DNA of 64,000 bases from Ailurus styani (GCA_002007465.1 LNAC01000031.1:5901009-5965008); one strand, 5' to 3'; numbered from the stretch's first letter, positions 23,166 to 35,599 are shown. The notes: generated by a model not told the origin, from the sequence alone. Numbers and translations: made by a program.

Positions 23166-24038
23166 TTTGGCCTCTCTTCTGTCAAACACAAAATCTGTTA
23201 TGTTTGAGCAGTTAATAAATTTTCATTAAGTAAATGAATGAAAAAATAGTAGGAAACTGTAGGCTGGTTCTACTGATTTAATAAAGGTCACTGATGTTAG
23301 AACTTTTTTAATCTTTGTGCAATACCACATGTCTATATTTACTCCCCAAACCTCTAAATCTATAGCAGTTATTAGACGCTCGCTGAAGATCAGCTTAAGT
23401 TTCTTTTTGTCCTCTTCATGTGTGTAAATATTGCTCAATTGCCTGGAGTGGTAAGATTAGAAATCTCATTATTTCCAGTGTATTTCCTGAGTATATGACT
23501 GCTTGAAATTTTAATATTTAGAGCTATTTTTTGGTTTACAGTCTTATGAATTCCTTAATAGCAATTATAATTATACTCAAATCTAAATACTTGTGATGTT
23601 TAAGTTATTTTTGTATTCATGTATGTTTGCTGATCTCTCTTGGAATAAATAATAAGGTTTGACTGTAATGTCATAAAATAATCCCTTCTCTAGCAGTTTA
23701 TATATTTCTCATATTTTTTCTTCCCACATGATCCATCATTTTCCATAGAATGAGTACTACCATAACATGCAAGCATTTTAGGAAAAGAGAATAAATCATA
23801 GCAATTACCATTTTAACATTTAAAAGTTTCCTTTTATCTGTTAAAACCTTATTAACATGTAACTGAACTACAATAAACTTTACATGTTTAAAGTTTATAA
23901 TTTGGTGTGTTTTAGGACACATCCATGAAACTGTCATCACAATCAAAATAACAAATATGTCTTTCACCTCCAAATGTTTTTTCAGGTCTTTTTTCAGTGG
24001 TCATTTGTATATTTATTTTTAATCTTTTGCCTGTTTTC
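23166..24038. other. Intron 1, no clear feature
   Basis: AT-rich. Part of 23820-23990 (TTAACATGTAACTGAACTAC...AATTTGGTGTGTTTTAGGACAC) may be decayed L1 3' sequence. Confidence 0.4.
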
Positions 24039-24378
24039 TTTTGAAATCTATTAGATTTTATTAATTTTTAAATTTCATTATCATTAACATACAGTATTAT
24101 ATGGTTTCAGGTATAAACTATAGTAATTCAACAATCTATGCATTACTCAGTGCTCCTTAAGATAGGTGTACTCTTAATCCCCTTCACTTATTTAACCCAT
24201 CCCCCCATTTTTTTGAAATCTATTAGATTTTATTAATTTTTAAATTTCATTATCATTAACATACAGTATTATATGGTTTCAGGTATAAACTATAGTAATT
24301 CAACAATCTATGCATTACTCAGTGCTCCTTAAGATAGGTGTACTCTTAATCCCCTTCACTTATTTCACCCATCCCCCT
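24039..24378. repeat. 172-base tandem duplication in L1 3' end
   Basis: The segment beginning TTTTGAAATCTATTAGATTT occurs at 24039 and again at 24211, nearly identical to the CACCCATCCCCC end. The unit is 172 bases. Confidence 0.93.
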
Positions 24379-24451
24379 GCCCACCTCTTCTCTGGTAACC
24401 ATCTCTTTGTTCTCTATAGTTAAGAGTATGTTTTTTGGTCTGTTTCTAATT

Positions 24452-24503
<52 letters not shown>
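24452..24503. repeat. (CA)n microsatellite
   Basis: About 25 uninterrupted CA units, then an impure CA/TA continuation to about 24532. Confidence 0.97.
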
Positions 24504-24509
<6 letters not shown>

Positions 24510-24700
24510 TGTACATACATACACACACACGCAAATCTTCTTTATCCATCCATATATTGGTGGACGCTTAGGTTGTTTCCATAATTTGTCTATTGTAAAT
24601 AATGCTGCCATAAACATAAAGGTATGTATATCCTTTCGAATTATTGTCTTTGTATTTTTTGGTAAATACCCAGTAGTGTGATTACTGGATCATAAGGTAG

Positions 24701-24734
<34 letters not shown>
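24701..24734. repeat. (TA)n microsatellite
   Basis: About 16 TA units next to the poly-T of the SINE that holds the assembly gap. Confidence 0.95.
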
Positions 24735-24749
<15 letters not shown>

Positions 24750-24964
24750 AGGGNNNNNNNNNNNNNNNNNNNNNNNNNNNNNNNNNNNNNNNNNNNNNNN
24801 NNNNNNNGGGGGTGGGGCAGTGGGAGAGGGAGAGAGAAAATCTTAAGCAGATTCCATGCCCAGCACAGAGTCTGATGTGGGGCTCGATCCCATGACCCTG
24901 AGATCAGGACCTGAGCTAAGAGCAAGAATCGGATGCTTAACTGACTGAGCCACCCAGGCACCCC
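24735..24964 (-). mobile_element. CAN-SINE, antisense, with assembly gap
   Basis: Poly-T, then N, then a SINE body and head ending TGAGCCACCCAGGCACCCC. The body (CTTAAGCAGATTCCATGCCC) is the older subtype. The missing part is the tail region. Confidence 0.88.
24754..24807. other. Assembly gap (54 N)
   Basis: Run of N between the poly-T and the body of a SINE. The true length is unknown. Confidence 0.99.
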
Positions 24965-26166
24965 ATTCTATTTTTAATTTCGGAGGGAACCTCCATACTG
25001 TTTTCTACAGTTGCTGTACCAGTTTGCGTTCCCATCAACAGTGAATGATGGTTCCTTTCCCTCCCAATTCTTGACAACACGTTTCTCATGTTTCTGATTT
25101 TAGCCATTCTGACAGATGTGATTTGCATTATAATTTTGATTTGCATTTCCTTGTTGATGAATGACGTTGAGCATCTTTTTATGTGTTTGTTGGCCATATG
25201 GATATCTCCTTTGGAGAAATATCTGTTCAGGTCTTATGCCCATTTTTTATTTGGATTATTTGTTTTCTGGGTGTTGAATCATATACATTCTTTATATATT
25301 TTGGCTACTAATCCTTTGTAGGATATATCATTTGCAGTATCTTCTCCCATTCAATAGGTTGTATTTAGTTTTGCTGATTGTTTCCTTTGCTGCACAGAAG
25401 CTTTTTATTTTGATGTATTCCTGATAGTTTGGTTTTGCTTTTGTTTCCCTTGCCAGGACACATCTAGAAAGGTGTTGCTATGTCCAGTGTCAGATATATT
25501 ACTGCCTGAGCTCTTCTAGGATTTTTATGGTTTCAGGTCTCACGTTTAGGTCCTTATTCCATTTTGAGGTCATTTTTGTGTATGGTGTAAGAAAATGGTC
25601 CAGTTTCATTCTTTTGCACATAGCTGTCCAGTTTTCCCAACACCATTTATTGGGAAATGGTGTTTCCTATTTTTTCTATTGCTTTTTCCTATTGCTTCTT
25701 CTGGCCTCTTCTTGAAAATTAGTTGACCATGTAATTGTGGGTTTATTTCTGGACTTTGTATTCTGTTCCATTGATCTGTGTCTCTGTTTTTGTGCCAGGA
25801 CCATACTGTTTTGATTGCTATAGTTTTGTAGTATGACTTGAAATCTGGAATTGTGATACCTCCAGCTTTGTTTTGCTTTTTCAAGATTCTGTTGGCTATT
25901 CAAGGTCTTTTGTGGTTTCATTCAAATTTTAGAATTGTTTGTTCTAGTTCTGTGAAAAATGCTGTTGGTATTTTGATAGGGATTGCATTAAATCTGTAGA
26001 TTGACTTGGGTAGTATGGACATTTTAACAATATTTGTTCTTCCAGTCCATGAGCATGGAATATCTTCCCATATCTTTGTGTTGTCTTGAGTTACTTTTGT
26101 CAGTGTTGTATAGTTTTCAGAGTACAGGTTTTTCACCTCCCCAGTTGAGTTTATTCTCAGTTATTT

Positions 26167-26178
<12 letters not shown>

Positions 26179-26228
<50 letters not shown>
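26179..26228. repeat. (TG)n microsatellite with AT-rich flanks
   Basis: About 24 TG units, with TATATA stretches on both sides (26165-26275), inside the L1. Confidence 0.96.
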
Positions 26229-26230
<2 letters not shown>

Positions 26231-27118
26231 CATATATATATAATATACATTATATTATATATATCATATATATATTTTTTGGTGCAATTGTAAATGAGAT
26301 TATTTTCTTAATTTTTCTTTCTGCTCCTTCATTATTAGTGTGTAGACGTTTAATGGATTTCTGTACATTGATTTTATATCCTGTGACTTTACAGAATTCA
26401 TTTATCAGTTCTAGTAGTTCTTTGGTGGAGTCCTCAGGGTTTTCTATATATAGTATAATGTCATCTGCAAATAGTGGAAGTTTTACTTATTCTTTGCCAA
26501 TTTGGATGCCTTTTATTCCTTTTTGTCATCTAATTGCTGTGGCTAGACTTCTGGTACTATGTTGAATTAAAGTGATGAGAGTAGACATCCTTATCTTGTT
26601 CCTGTCCATAGGGAAATGCTCTTAGTTTATCCCCATTGAGTATGATGTTTGCAGCAGGTTTTCCATATATATGACCTTTATTATGTTGAGGTGTATTTTC
26701 TCTAAACCTACTTTGTTGAGGGTTTTTATCATGAATCAGTGTTGTACTTTGTTACATGCTTTTTCTGCATCTGTTGAAATGATCATAGGATTTTTATCCT
26801 TTCTTTTATTGATATGATATGTCATGTTGACTGATTCAGGAATAATGTATTGTTGGATTTGGTTTGGTAATATTTTGTTGAGGATTTTTATGTTCATCAG
26901 AGATATTGGCCTGTAGTTGTTTTTTGTTTTTGTTTTATTTTGTTGTGTCTTCATCAAGTTTTAGCATCACGGAAATACTGGCCCCATAAAATGAATTTGG
27001 AAGTTTTTCTTCCTCTTCAGTTTTTTAGGATAGTTTGAGAAAAAAGGGTATTAAATGTTTGGTAGAACTCACCCGTGTAGCTGTCTTGGTCTGGACTTTT
27101 TTTGTTTTGCCTCCTTTT

Positions 27119-28496
27119 AAATTGGGTTATTATTATTATTCATTTGCAAGAGTTCTTTCCATAATTTGTATACAAATCTTTTTTTCTGATATGTCTTTTT
27201 CAAATCTTTTCTTCCAGTTTGTGGCTTCTTTTTCATTTTCTTAATGTCATTTTTTGGAGAGCAAATGCTTTTTAATTTTAATGAGACACAACTTACCAAT
27301 TTTTTTTTCTTTTATGTTTCATGGGGCTTTTGTTGTTGTTATAGCTAAGAAACTTTTGCTTATACAAGGTTGCAAAGATTTTCTCCAGTGTTTTCTTCCA
27401 AATTTTTATAGTTTTAGGTATTATATCCAGGTCCGTGATCTATTTTGAGCTACTCTTTATGTATGATATGAGTTGGTGTTTATCTTTTTCCATACATATT
27501 TCAATCAGCATTATTATTGAAGACTTTCCTTCTGTTGAATAGCCTTACACTTTTGTTGGAAATCAACTGACTTTATATGTGTTTGTCTATTTCTAGACTC
27601 TCTGTTTGGTTTCTTTGATGTATATATCTGTTTTTTGCTCAATACCAAACTGTTTTGATTACTATAGCCTGATGGTAATTTTTAAAATTAGTTAGGGTAC
27701 TTCTTCCACTTCGTTGGGCTACGAAATTGCTTTGGTTATTCCAGGTCTTCTGTATTTCTGTATGAATTTTAGAATTAACTTTCCAATATCTACAGAATAG
27801 TCTCCTATGATATGATTGGGATTGTGTTGAATTTATAAATAAATTTGGGGAAGAACATCGTCTTAAAAATAGTGAGTTTTCAAATCCCTGAAAATGGTAT
27901 TTCCTTCTTTCTGTTTATTCAGATCCTTATTTTTTTCCCCCAACAAAGTGGTTTTTGATTTAACATTCTTAGATCTCTTCTGTTAGATTTACTTTTAGGA
28001 ATTTATGTTTTTGGTACCACTGAATTGATTTTTTCCCCATATTTTCTGATTGTTCTTAATATGTATGTACCTGTATTTATATGAATGTAGTTGAATTTTA
28101 TACTTTGTGTTCTCTCACTTTGTTAAATTTGTTAACAGTAGTAGTTGTTTTGTAGTTTCTCTGGGATTTTCCATGTTAGCAATCACATAAAATGCAATTA
28201 AATATAGTTTTACTTTCTTCCAATCTCTCTGCCTCTCTCCCTCCATTGCACTGAACACTGACTTAAGCATTTGATGTGTAGGGCAGGCAGATTATCAGTG
28301 TATCTAGAGCTTACTCTATAAGAAACTTATGAACCAAGCCAGTCAAATACTACATTTTATTTATCATATCCACATTTACTTCTCTCAATTCACTTAATGG
28401 TAAATGTAGGTCTTCGTAAATTAATGGGCAAAGGCAATCAAATGCTACATTTTATATACCCTATCCACATGTATTTCCCTTAGTACAGTTAGTGGT
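27119..28496 (-). mobile_element. Older L1, antisense, left part
   Basis: After the 5' end of the preceding L1, a second, more diverged reverse L1 starts again in the 3' half of ORF2: ATTTGCAAGAGTTCTTTCC, TTTCTTCCAGTTTGTGGCTTC, GCCTGATGGTAATTTTTAAAATTAG, TTTCTCTGGGATTTTCCATG. Its continuation follows the forward L1 at 30763. A decayed direct duplication of about 94 bases (28335-28410 and 28428-28503) lies near its right end. Confidence 0.72.
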
Positions 28497-30480
28497 GAAA
28501 GTGGACATTCCTACTCTCGCCACTATTGTTAACATAATACTAGAAGTCCTAGCAACAGCAATTGGACAACAAAAATATAAGAGGCATTCAGATTGGCAAA
28601 GAAGAAGTCAAACTGTCTTCACAGATGACATGATACCTTATGTGGAAAACCCAAAAAAGTCCACCCCCAAATTACTAGAACTCATATAGCAGTTCTGTAA
28701 TGTGGCAAGATACAAAATCAATGCACAGAAATCAGTTGCTTTCTTAAACATTAACAATGAAACTGTAGAAATGGAAATTAGAGAATTGATTCCACTTACA
28801 ATAGCACCAAAAACTGTAAGATACCTTGGAATAAACCTAACCAAAGAGGTAAAGGATCTATATTCGAACTACAGAACATTCATGTAAGAAATTGAAGAAG
28901 ACACAAAAAGATGGAAAAACATTCCATGCTAGTGGATTGGAAGAATAAGCATTGTTAAAATGTCTATGCTGCCCAGAGCAATCTATATTTTCAATGCCAT
29001 CCCAATCAAAATACCATTGGCATTTTTCAAAGTGCTGGAACAAATAATCCTAAAATTTGTATGGAACCAGAAAAGACCCTGAATCGCCAAGGAAATGTTG
29101 AAAAAGCAAAGCAAAGCTGGGGGCCTCAGATTGGCTTTTTTCAAGCTTTATTACAAAGCTGTGATCACCAAGACAGCATGGTACAGGCACAAAAACAGAC
29201 ATGTAGACCAATGAAACAGAGTAGAAAGCCCAGGTATGGACCCTCAACTCTATGGTCAAATAATCTTCGACAAAGCAGGAAAAAATATCCAGTGGAAGAA
29301 AGACAGTCTCTTCAATAAATAGTGCTGGGAGAATTGGACAGCTATGTATAGAAGACTGAAACTCGACCATTCTCTCACACCATACACAAAGATGGATGAA
29401 AGATCTCAACATGAGACAGGAATCCACCAAAATCCTAGAGGAGAACATGGGCAGTCAACTCTTCAACATCAGCCTCAGCAACTTCTTTCAAGTCACATCT
29501 CCAAAGGCAAGGGAAACAAAAGCGAAAATGAACTTTTGGGACTTCATCGAGACGAAAAGCTTCTGCACAGCAAGGGAAACCATCAACAAAACCAAGAGGC
29601 AACCCACAGAATGAGAGAAGATACTCGCAAATGACACTACAAAGGGCTGATATCCAAGATCTATAAAGAACTTCTGAAACTCAACCCCCCTCCAAAAACC
29701 AGATAATCAAGTCAAAAAATAGGGAGAAGACATGAGCAGACACTTCTCCAATGAAGACATACAAATGGCTAACAGACACATGAAAAAATGTTCATCATCA
29801 TTAGCCATCAGGGAAATTCAAATCAAAACCACACTGAGATATCACCTTACACCAGTTAGAATGGCAAAGATTAACAAGGCAGGAAACAACAAATGTTGGC
29901 GAGGATGTGGAGAAGGGGGAACCCTTTTACACTGTTGGTGGGAATGCAAGTTGGTGCAGCCACTTTGAAAAACAGTGTGGAGATTCCTCAAAAAATTAAA
30001 AATAGAGATACCCTATGACCTGGCAATTGCACTACTGGTTATTTACCCCAGAGATACAGATATAGTGAAAAGAAGGGCCATATGTACCCTAATATTCATA
30101 GCAGCAATGTCCACAGTAACCAAAATGTGGAAAGAGCCAAGATACCCTTCCGCAGATGAATAGATAAAGAAGATGTGGTCCATATACACAATGGAATATT
30201 ATTCAGCCATCAGAAAGGATGAATACCCAACTTTTGCTTCAACATGGATGGGATGGGAGGAGATTATGCTGAGTGAAATAAGTCAAGCAGAGAAAGTCAA
30301 TTATCATATGGTTTCACATTAGGAGAAGGAAAGGAAAAGTGAATGGGGGGAATCAGAGGGGGAGACGAACTGTGAGAGACTGTGGACTCTGAGAAACAAA
30401 CTCAAGTGTTTTAGAAGGGAGGGGGTTGGGGGAATGGGTAAGCCTGGTGGTGGGTATTAAGGAGGGCATGTCTTGCATGG

Positions 30481-30481
30481 N
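30481..30481. other. Single N standing for missing SINE body
   Basis: One N sits exactly between the left target duplication and a 26-base SINE head fragment; see the entry at 30482. Confidence 0.9.
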
Positions 30482-30507
30482 TAACCCACTGAGCCACCCA
30501 GGCGCCC
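30482..30507 (-). mobile_element. CAN-SINE, antisense, only the head assembled
   Basis: TAACCCACTGAGCCACCCAG then GCGCCC is the reverse SINE head. A perfect 22-base duplication (30459-30480 and 30508-30529, AAGGAGGGCATG...TTGCATGG) flanks it together with the N, so a complete insertion is expected in the real genome. Confidence 0.92.
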
Positions 30508-30624
30508 AAGGAGGGCATGTCTTGCATGGAGCACTGGGTGTTATATGTAAACAATGAATCTTGGAACACTACATCAAAAACTAATGATGTATTAAATGGC
30601 GACTAACATAACAATGAAAATTAA

Positions 30625-30677
<53 letters not shown>

Positions 30678-30719
30678 GAAAGAAAGAAAGAAAGAAAGAG
30701 AAAGAAAGAAAGAAAGAAA

Positions 30720-30750
<31 letters not shown>
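30625..30750 (+). repeat. (GAAA)n/(GA)n microsatellite, L1 tail
   Basis: Pure and interrupted GAAA and GA units grown from the L1 poly-A tail. Frames through it on the minus strand are low-complexity artefacts. Confidence 0.96.
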
Positions 30751-30751
<1 letters not shown>

Positions 30752-30762
30752 TAGGCATTCCT

Positions 30763-30860
30763 GCCTTGATCCTGATATCAGGAAGAAAGAACTCAGTTTT
30801 TCAACATTTTTGATTCTGTACTCATTACTCAGTGCTTTTGCAATCATACTCTTCTCTACC
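30763..30860 (-). mobile_element. Older L1, antisense, right part
   Basis: GCCTTGATCCTGATATCAGGA...CTCAGTTTTTCAACATTTTTGA continues the reverse L1 interrupted at 28496. Confidence 0.65.
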
Positions 30861-33412
30861 CTGATAATTTGTTGTTTTCTCTCAGGGAAAACACTCCTCT
30901 GATTTAGAGAACTTTCAGTTGTAGATGTTACCTTCTTTTGACACCAAGTATGATTGGAAAAGTAACTGCCTTTGTGGTACTTAAAATAGTCTGCTATATG
31001 TCATTAAACTTAAAATGGAGAATTTAGATGTAGATAGGGTACATATATTATTTCATTGATTTTGTTCAGTAATTATATAGTGAACTTTGGAAAGCATTGA
31101 TAATCTGTCTGCCCTACATATAAAGCCTAGAAGGTTATAGATTCCTGAAATGAACCAGAGGGTTTCACATTCTAACTTGTAGTTATTTGCTATTAGTTCT
31201 CCGTTCCTGCAACTGCCTTTTCCATATTGCTTTTGAATTTTAGGTAGTGATGCTTAGGGTGTGTAAGGAACACCATCCTCAATTCTTTACTACTATTAGT
31301 CTATGATTTTTCTACTCTGTTCCATTTACCTGGCATTGTGAAACCAAGTGCTTGGAATGGAAAGTCAGAGGTGAAATGTCAGAATTTGTTACACTCAAAT
31401 GTTTATATATGGTTTAAGTGGTTTGAAATCTTGTTGTTCTTCCGTTTCCCATTTATGAGCCAGTTTGCCAACATCTGTCACATATCCTGTATACATAAAA
31501 CAGCTAAAGTTGTTTACATGTTGACCTAATGGGAAAAGTTGCAGTGATATTTGAGAGGGATGTCTTTTTTCTCTTCTACTATTTACTCTCTTCATTGAGA
31601 AATTTCTCATTTAATCATTCTTAGACTTTGAGCCACATAACTGTTAAAAGATAATAAATATTTTACATTTTCCATGCAGCTCTGTTTATACATCCCTAAA
31701 CTTTACTGGTCTACTGAAATCCTATAATTAGTCTTAAACTCAGGAAAAGATAGAACTCAGCTCAGTAATGAAGTGATACTGTTTCTCCTTATGGCTATTA
31801 TTTTTTAGAGTGCATTGCTTCCTTCTGAATGAGACCCTGATTACAAATATTATGTAAATCCTATGTTTCTGTATGGCTGTTGTCCCTACTATGTATTGTT
31901 TCTTTCTAAATAAGACCTTGACTATAATCATCATCTAAATCCTACCATATCCTCTAATCGTATCAATTTTTATTATTTCAGTAGTTAGTCTAAGTTAGCT
32001 ACTAGGCCTCATTTGAAAGAGTATTATTAGTATTACTTGTTCACTAAATTGTATAAATACAGTTTCAAAAATGAAGTAAAGACTCATCTTTGAATTAGTT
32101 ATCCTTACTTTCTCCATTTTGGCGGGATGTTATCTGCTTTTATAGGCTTTGATTATTTTGCAAACAAGCCCTATTTAAGACAACATTTATAAGCCTATTA
32201 TATGTAAGAAATGGCAAGATAAGAAAGGCACAGTACTTATCCTCTGAGAGGTGATATGACTTGTATGTAGATGACTGTAATATAAACTACAAAGAGCTAA
32301 ATTTCATGAGGTCCTTATGAGAGTACAGTATTTGAGGAAAATATTTCAGGAATAGTAATTAGTGAATGAGACATGTTTCAGAGTAGAAGAAATCTTCATG
32401 TCTTAAAATTTAAACTTTATTTTTAATCAGTGAATGTTATGAAAGATATGGAAAAAACAAAATCTGAGCAAAACCAAGTAACACACTAGTAAAGATTACT
32501 CTAAAAATAAGAGAAGGTTTCTTCTTTAGAGAGTCTCAGACTATAAACATGAAAATATATTTCTCTCAGAGCCCAGCCACCTTTTGTTTTCTCATAGTGT
32601 TGGCCTAATAGCAGCCACAGCACAATTTTTAAAGCAATAGTCACTTATGTTTGTTGTAGTTAATTGCAACCTTTCAACACATATTTACCTATAGAATTAC
32701 ATATCTGTTGGTTATCTTATTTATTAAGATGCCTGACTGCCTAAGATTTGTTTTGAATTTCTGAAAAACATTTGGATGAAGTTGTTTCGTCTGTGCTTTA
32801 CGTTCTGTAATAACGAAACTTTGGTTTTTGGTTTTTTGTTGGTAAGTGAATACTTCACACATTTTTCCATATACATTTCCGTATGTATTTCTTCACATAT
32901 TTTCTGGCCTATTTTAAAGGCATGTCAATATTAGGAAGGTCTAATAATTAAAACATTTAAATTAAGGGCCAGTTATTTACTCCATAAAATTCAGGGCTTT
33001 TTTCCTTTTCACAAAAGTCCTAAAATAGTTTCCCTGTACCTTTAAAATACAAACAAAATTATAGTGTTTAAGAAACATATCTGTGATATAGTATGGTATA
33101 TCATTTTAACTAATAGGTTTGTTAAATTTTTCTTTTGCACAAGCATCTGAGTTATATTATTTCCGTATCAGTTGTTGCCAATTTTTTAAAGATCTATTTT
33201 CTTAGTTTAGATGCACCCTATTCACTTGAATACTTTATCAGATGAATTTCTATGCCCCTCCAATGAATTTATTTCAGAGTTTAATCTGCACTTCATTTCT
33301 TGCTTTTTCTTCTGAATGGTTCTTATTCAGAACTGGCAGTTTTGTTGACTCATTGATTAAATCTCAGTAGGATTCTTGAGTTTAAGAAGTCAACTCCAAA
33401 ATATTGATTGTA
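30861..33412. other. Intron 1, long stretch without named elements
   Basis: About 2.5 kb, AT-rich, in which I recognise no SINE, L1 or LTR and no exon with splice sites. A weak internal similarity (GAGTGCATTGCTTCCTTCTG...ATCCTATG repeated as GTATTGTTTCTTTCTAAATAA...ATCCTACC, 31807-31945) suggests an old local duplication of about 70-80 bases. Confidence 0.45.
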
Positions 33413-33427
33413 TACAGAATCATTTTA

Positions 33428-33641
33428 TTTTATTTTATTTTATTTTTAAGATTTTATTTATTTATTTGACACACACAGAGAGAGATCAGATCATAAGTAG
33501 GCAGAGAGGCAGGCAGAGAGAGAGCAGAAAGCAGGCTCCCCACTGAGCAAGGAGCCCAATGCGGCCTCGATCCCAGGACCCTGAGATCATGACCTGAGCC
33601 GAAGGCAGAGGCTTTAACCCACTGAGCCACCCAGGCGCCCC
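33428..33641 (-). mobile_element. CAN-SINE, antisense
   Basis: Flanked by TACAGAATCATTTTA (33413-33427, 33642-33656). The tail has become (TTTTA)n at 33423-33450. Confidence 0.95.
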
Positions 33642-33656
33642 TACAGAATCATTTTA

Positions 33657-34174
33657 AATGGGAAAGGAATGTTGTTATATTTGGAATTGTTCAGGACTTT
33701 ATACAAGCCTGGTGTCTATTATATAGTATATAACCACTATTAAAATAGAAACTGGGATTATGAAAGCACTAGCTTCTGTGCCCTTCCAGTTCTATGATTT
33801 ATGTTTTGAATCTTTATTTAAACTTTCTTTAAATAATATTTCTTTTAGTGATCTGTAAATGGCCAGCACTGGAGGTTTGAAGTATAAGTGTGTGTATGTA
33901 TGTTTGTGTTTGTGCATAAAACCAGGTTTACATCAACAAATGTTAAAATATATGAATATTTTATTAGAAAGTAAACCAAACTCTTCAACTACATGAAAAG
34001 CAATGCCACAAGTCAGATTTCAGGTAGGGACTAAGCAATACCTCAGGTATTAGAACAAAATTTGTGGACAGTATTTCAAATGAACAAAATAGAAGCTTAT
34101 TTAAAATAAAATACAGGTTTTTAAGTATATGGTTTGACCAAGCATTGGCGCTAATTCTTTGTTAGTCTAGGCAG
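33657..34174. other. Intron 1, no clear feature
   Basis: AT-rich; short TGTG/TATG stretch at 33888-33915. Nothing else recognised. Confidence 0.5.
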
Positions 34175-34189
34175 CTTTATCATTTTCTT

Positions 34190-34386
34190 TTCTTTTCTTT
34201 TTTTTTTTGAAGATTTTTATTTATTTGACAGAGAGAGATTACAAGCAGGCAGAGGCAGACAGAGAGAGGAGGAAGCAGGCTCCCCGCCAAGCAGGGAGCC
34301 CGATGCGGGCCTCGATCCCAGGACCCTGAGATCATGACCTGAGCCGAAGGCAGAGGCTTTAACCCACTGAGCCACCCAGGCGCCCA
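34190..34386 (-). mobile_element. CAN-SINE, antisense
   Basis: Flanked by CTTTATCATTTTCTT (34175-34189, 34387-34401). Confidence 0.95.
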
Positions 34387-34401
34387 CTTTATCATTTTCT
34401 T

Positions 34402-35599
34402 ACTGCTAATTTGTGCACCAAAAAAAGATGGTGGAAACAACATCTGTTTTTCAGTGAAAGAAAGTTTAACTCTTGCAGAAAAAGCGGTGTTTTCAACATT
34501 TGTCATTTAAACAAATAGAAATGAATTTAACAAAATGTTATGTTCAGACAAAGCACCAGATAAAATACTTTATGCTTGTTTTATTCTTATTCTAACGTCA
34601 AGTCCTCCCTCCAGTGGCTGCTGTTACAGCATTTTCCTTTTTTCACCTTATTTTGGAAAACAAGGAGAGTTATTACTGTTTTTCTTTCTCGGAATTAAAG
34701 CCCATTTTTGTGTCATGTTGAAAAATTGGCAGATGATACTCTGTGGGAAATAGTCTTTTGTGACTAGAGCCCATCCGTTAGTAGTCAAAGGGACAGATTA
34801 TACTTAATTGAATTCTTCGTACTCATCTTTAATTTTCCAGTTGCCTATAACTGCCCTTTATACCAGCATTAAAAAATTTTTAATTGCTTGTATATTTTCA
34901 AAGGCAGATTTTACTAGTTATCCATATTAGAGGCAATATACCAAACAATGAGCAAAAACATAAATGAGAGTTGATATTTTCAGAAATGCATAGTTATATT
35001 TTTAGATATTTTTTATAAAGTTGCTGGGTGTTATTTTTAATAGAAGTTTGCAAAAATATATACAGTTTATCTTTTTAATAGCTGGTACCAAAGCTTTTGA
35101 GGAAATCAGTTTTTATTCAGAATATTAGTTCCATTTCAAAACAGGCAAGGAATCAATTGGATTTGTGATAGCGATAACTTATTTGATTGATATATAACTT
35201 CTCTGAAGTTTACTCAATACCTGATTATTCTTTTGCCTTATGACTGCTTCTACTAGGATTTAATCATTAGCAGGACTCCCAAATTTCTGACTTAAATAGA
35301 TGAAAGTGGACTGTCAACATCATAATTAGAGGATAATGCACCACAGGACAAATTATAGGAGGCAGCACTACTAAAATTAGTTATAATATTCTTTTTCTTT
35401 TAATGTTTTTCTTTATCATTTATTGATAAATAAAAAAAATTATATGCAACTAGGACCTATGTATGATTGTGTATATATTATGTACTGATTCACAAGTGGC
35501 TACCCTATATGTAATGCTTATATAATGCTTATGCAAGTTATAAATCATGATGATATAATGAACAGCTTTAACTTCACTCAATCCAAGAATCAAAGCACT
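34402..35599. other. Intron 1, no clear feature
   Basis: AT-rich, nothing recognised apart from short low-complexity runs. Confidence 0.45.

Larger units (their letters stand above)
24039..27118 (-). mobile_element. L1, antisense, 3' half with decayed ORF2
   Basis: A long reverse L1 running from its 3' untranslated end (left) into the reverse transcriptase region (right). On the minus strand, decayed ORF2 pieces are readable: [16 protein letters not shown] (about 25800), [20 protein letters not shown] (about 26020) and [20 protein letters not shown] (about 26880). Stops and frameshifts make it dead. It contains a 172-base tandem duplication, three microsatellites, and a SINE with an assembly gap. 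Confidence 0.9.
28513..30746 (+). mobile_element. L1, sense, 5'-truncated, with 3' end and tail
   Basis: Starts abruptly in ORF2 (CTAGAAGTCCTAGCAACAGC) and runs through the C-terminal part to the 3' untranslated region and a long A/GAAA tail. Target duplications are GAAAGTGGACATTCCT (28497-28512) and GAAAGTAGGCATTCCT (30747-30762), two mismatches. ORF2 pieces such as YLGINLTKEVKDLY (28835) and [20 protein letters not shown] (29745) are separated by stops and frameshifts, so it is inactive. It lies inside the older reverse L1. A SINE fragment has inserted near its 3' end at 30482. Confidence 0.93.

Noticed and set aside
24452..24532. CRISPR-like regular repeats
   Set aside because: Simple dinucleotide microsatellite in vertebrate DNA.
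26182..26565. 127-codon frame starting in a VCVCVC run
   Set aside because: Translation of a (TG)n microsatellite and reverse L1 sequence.
29050..29448. 132-codon frame on the minus strand
   Set aside because: Shadow of the forward L1 ORF2.
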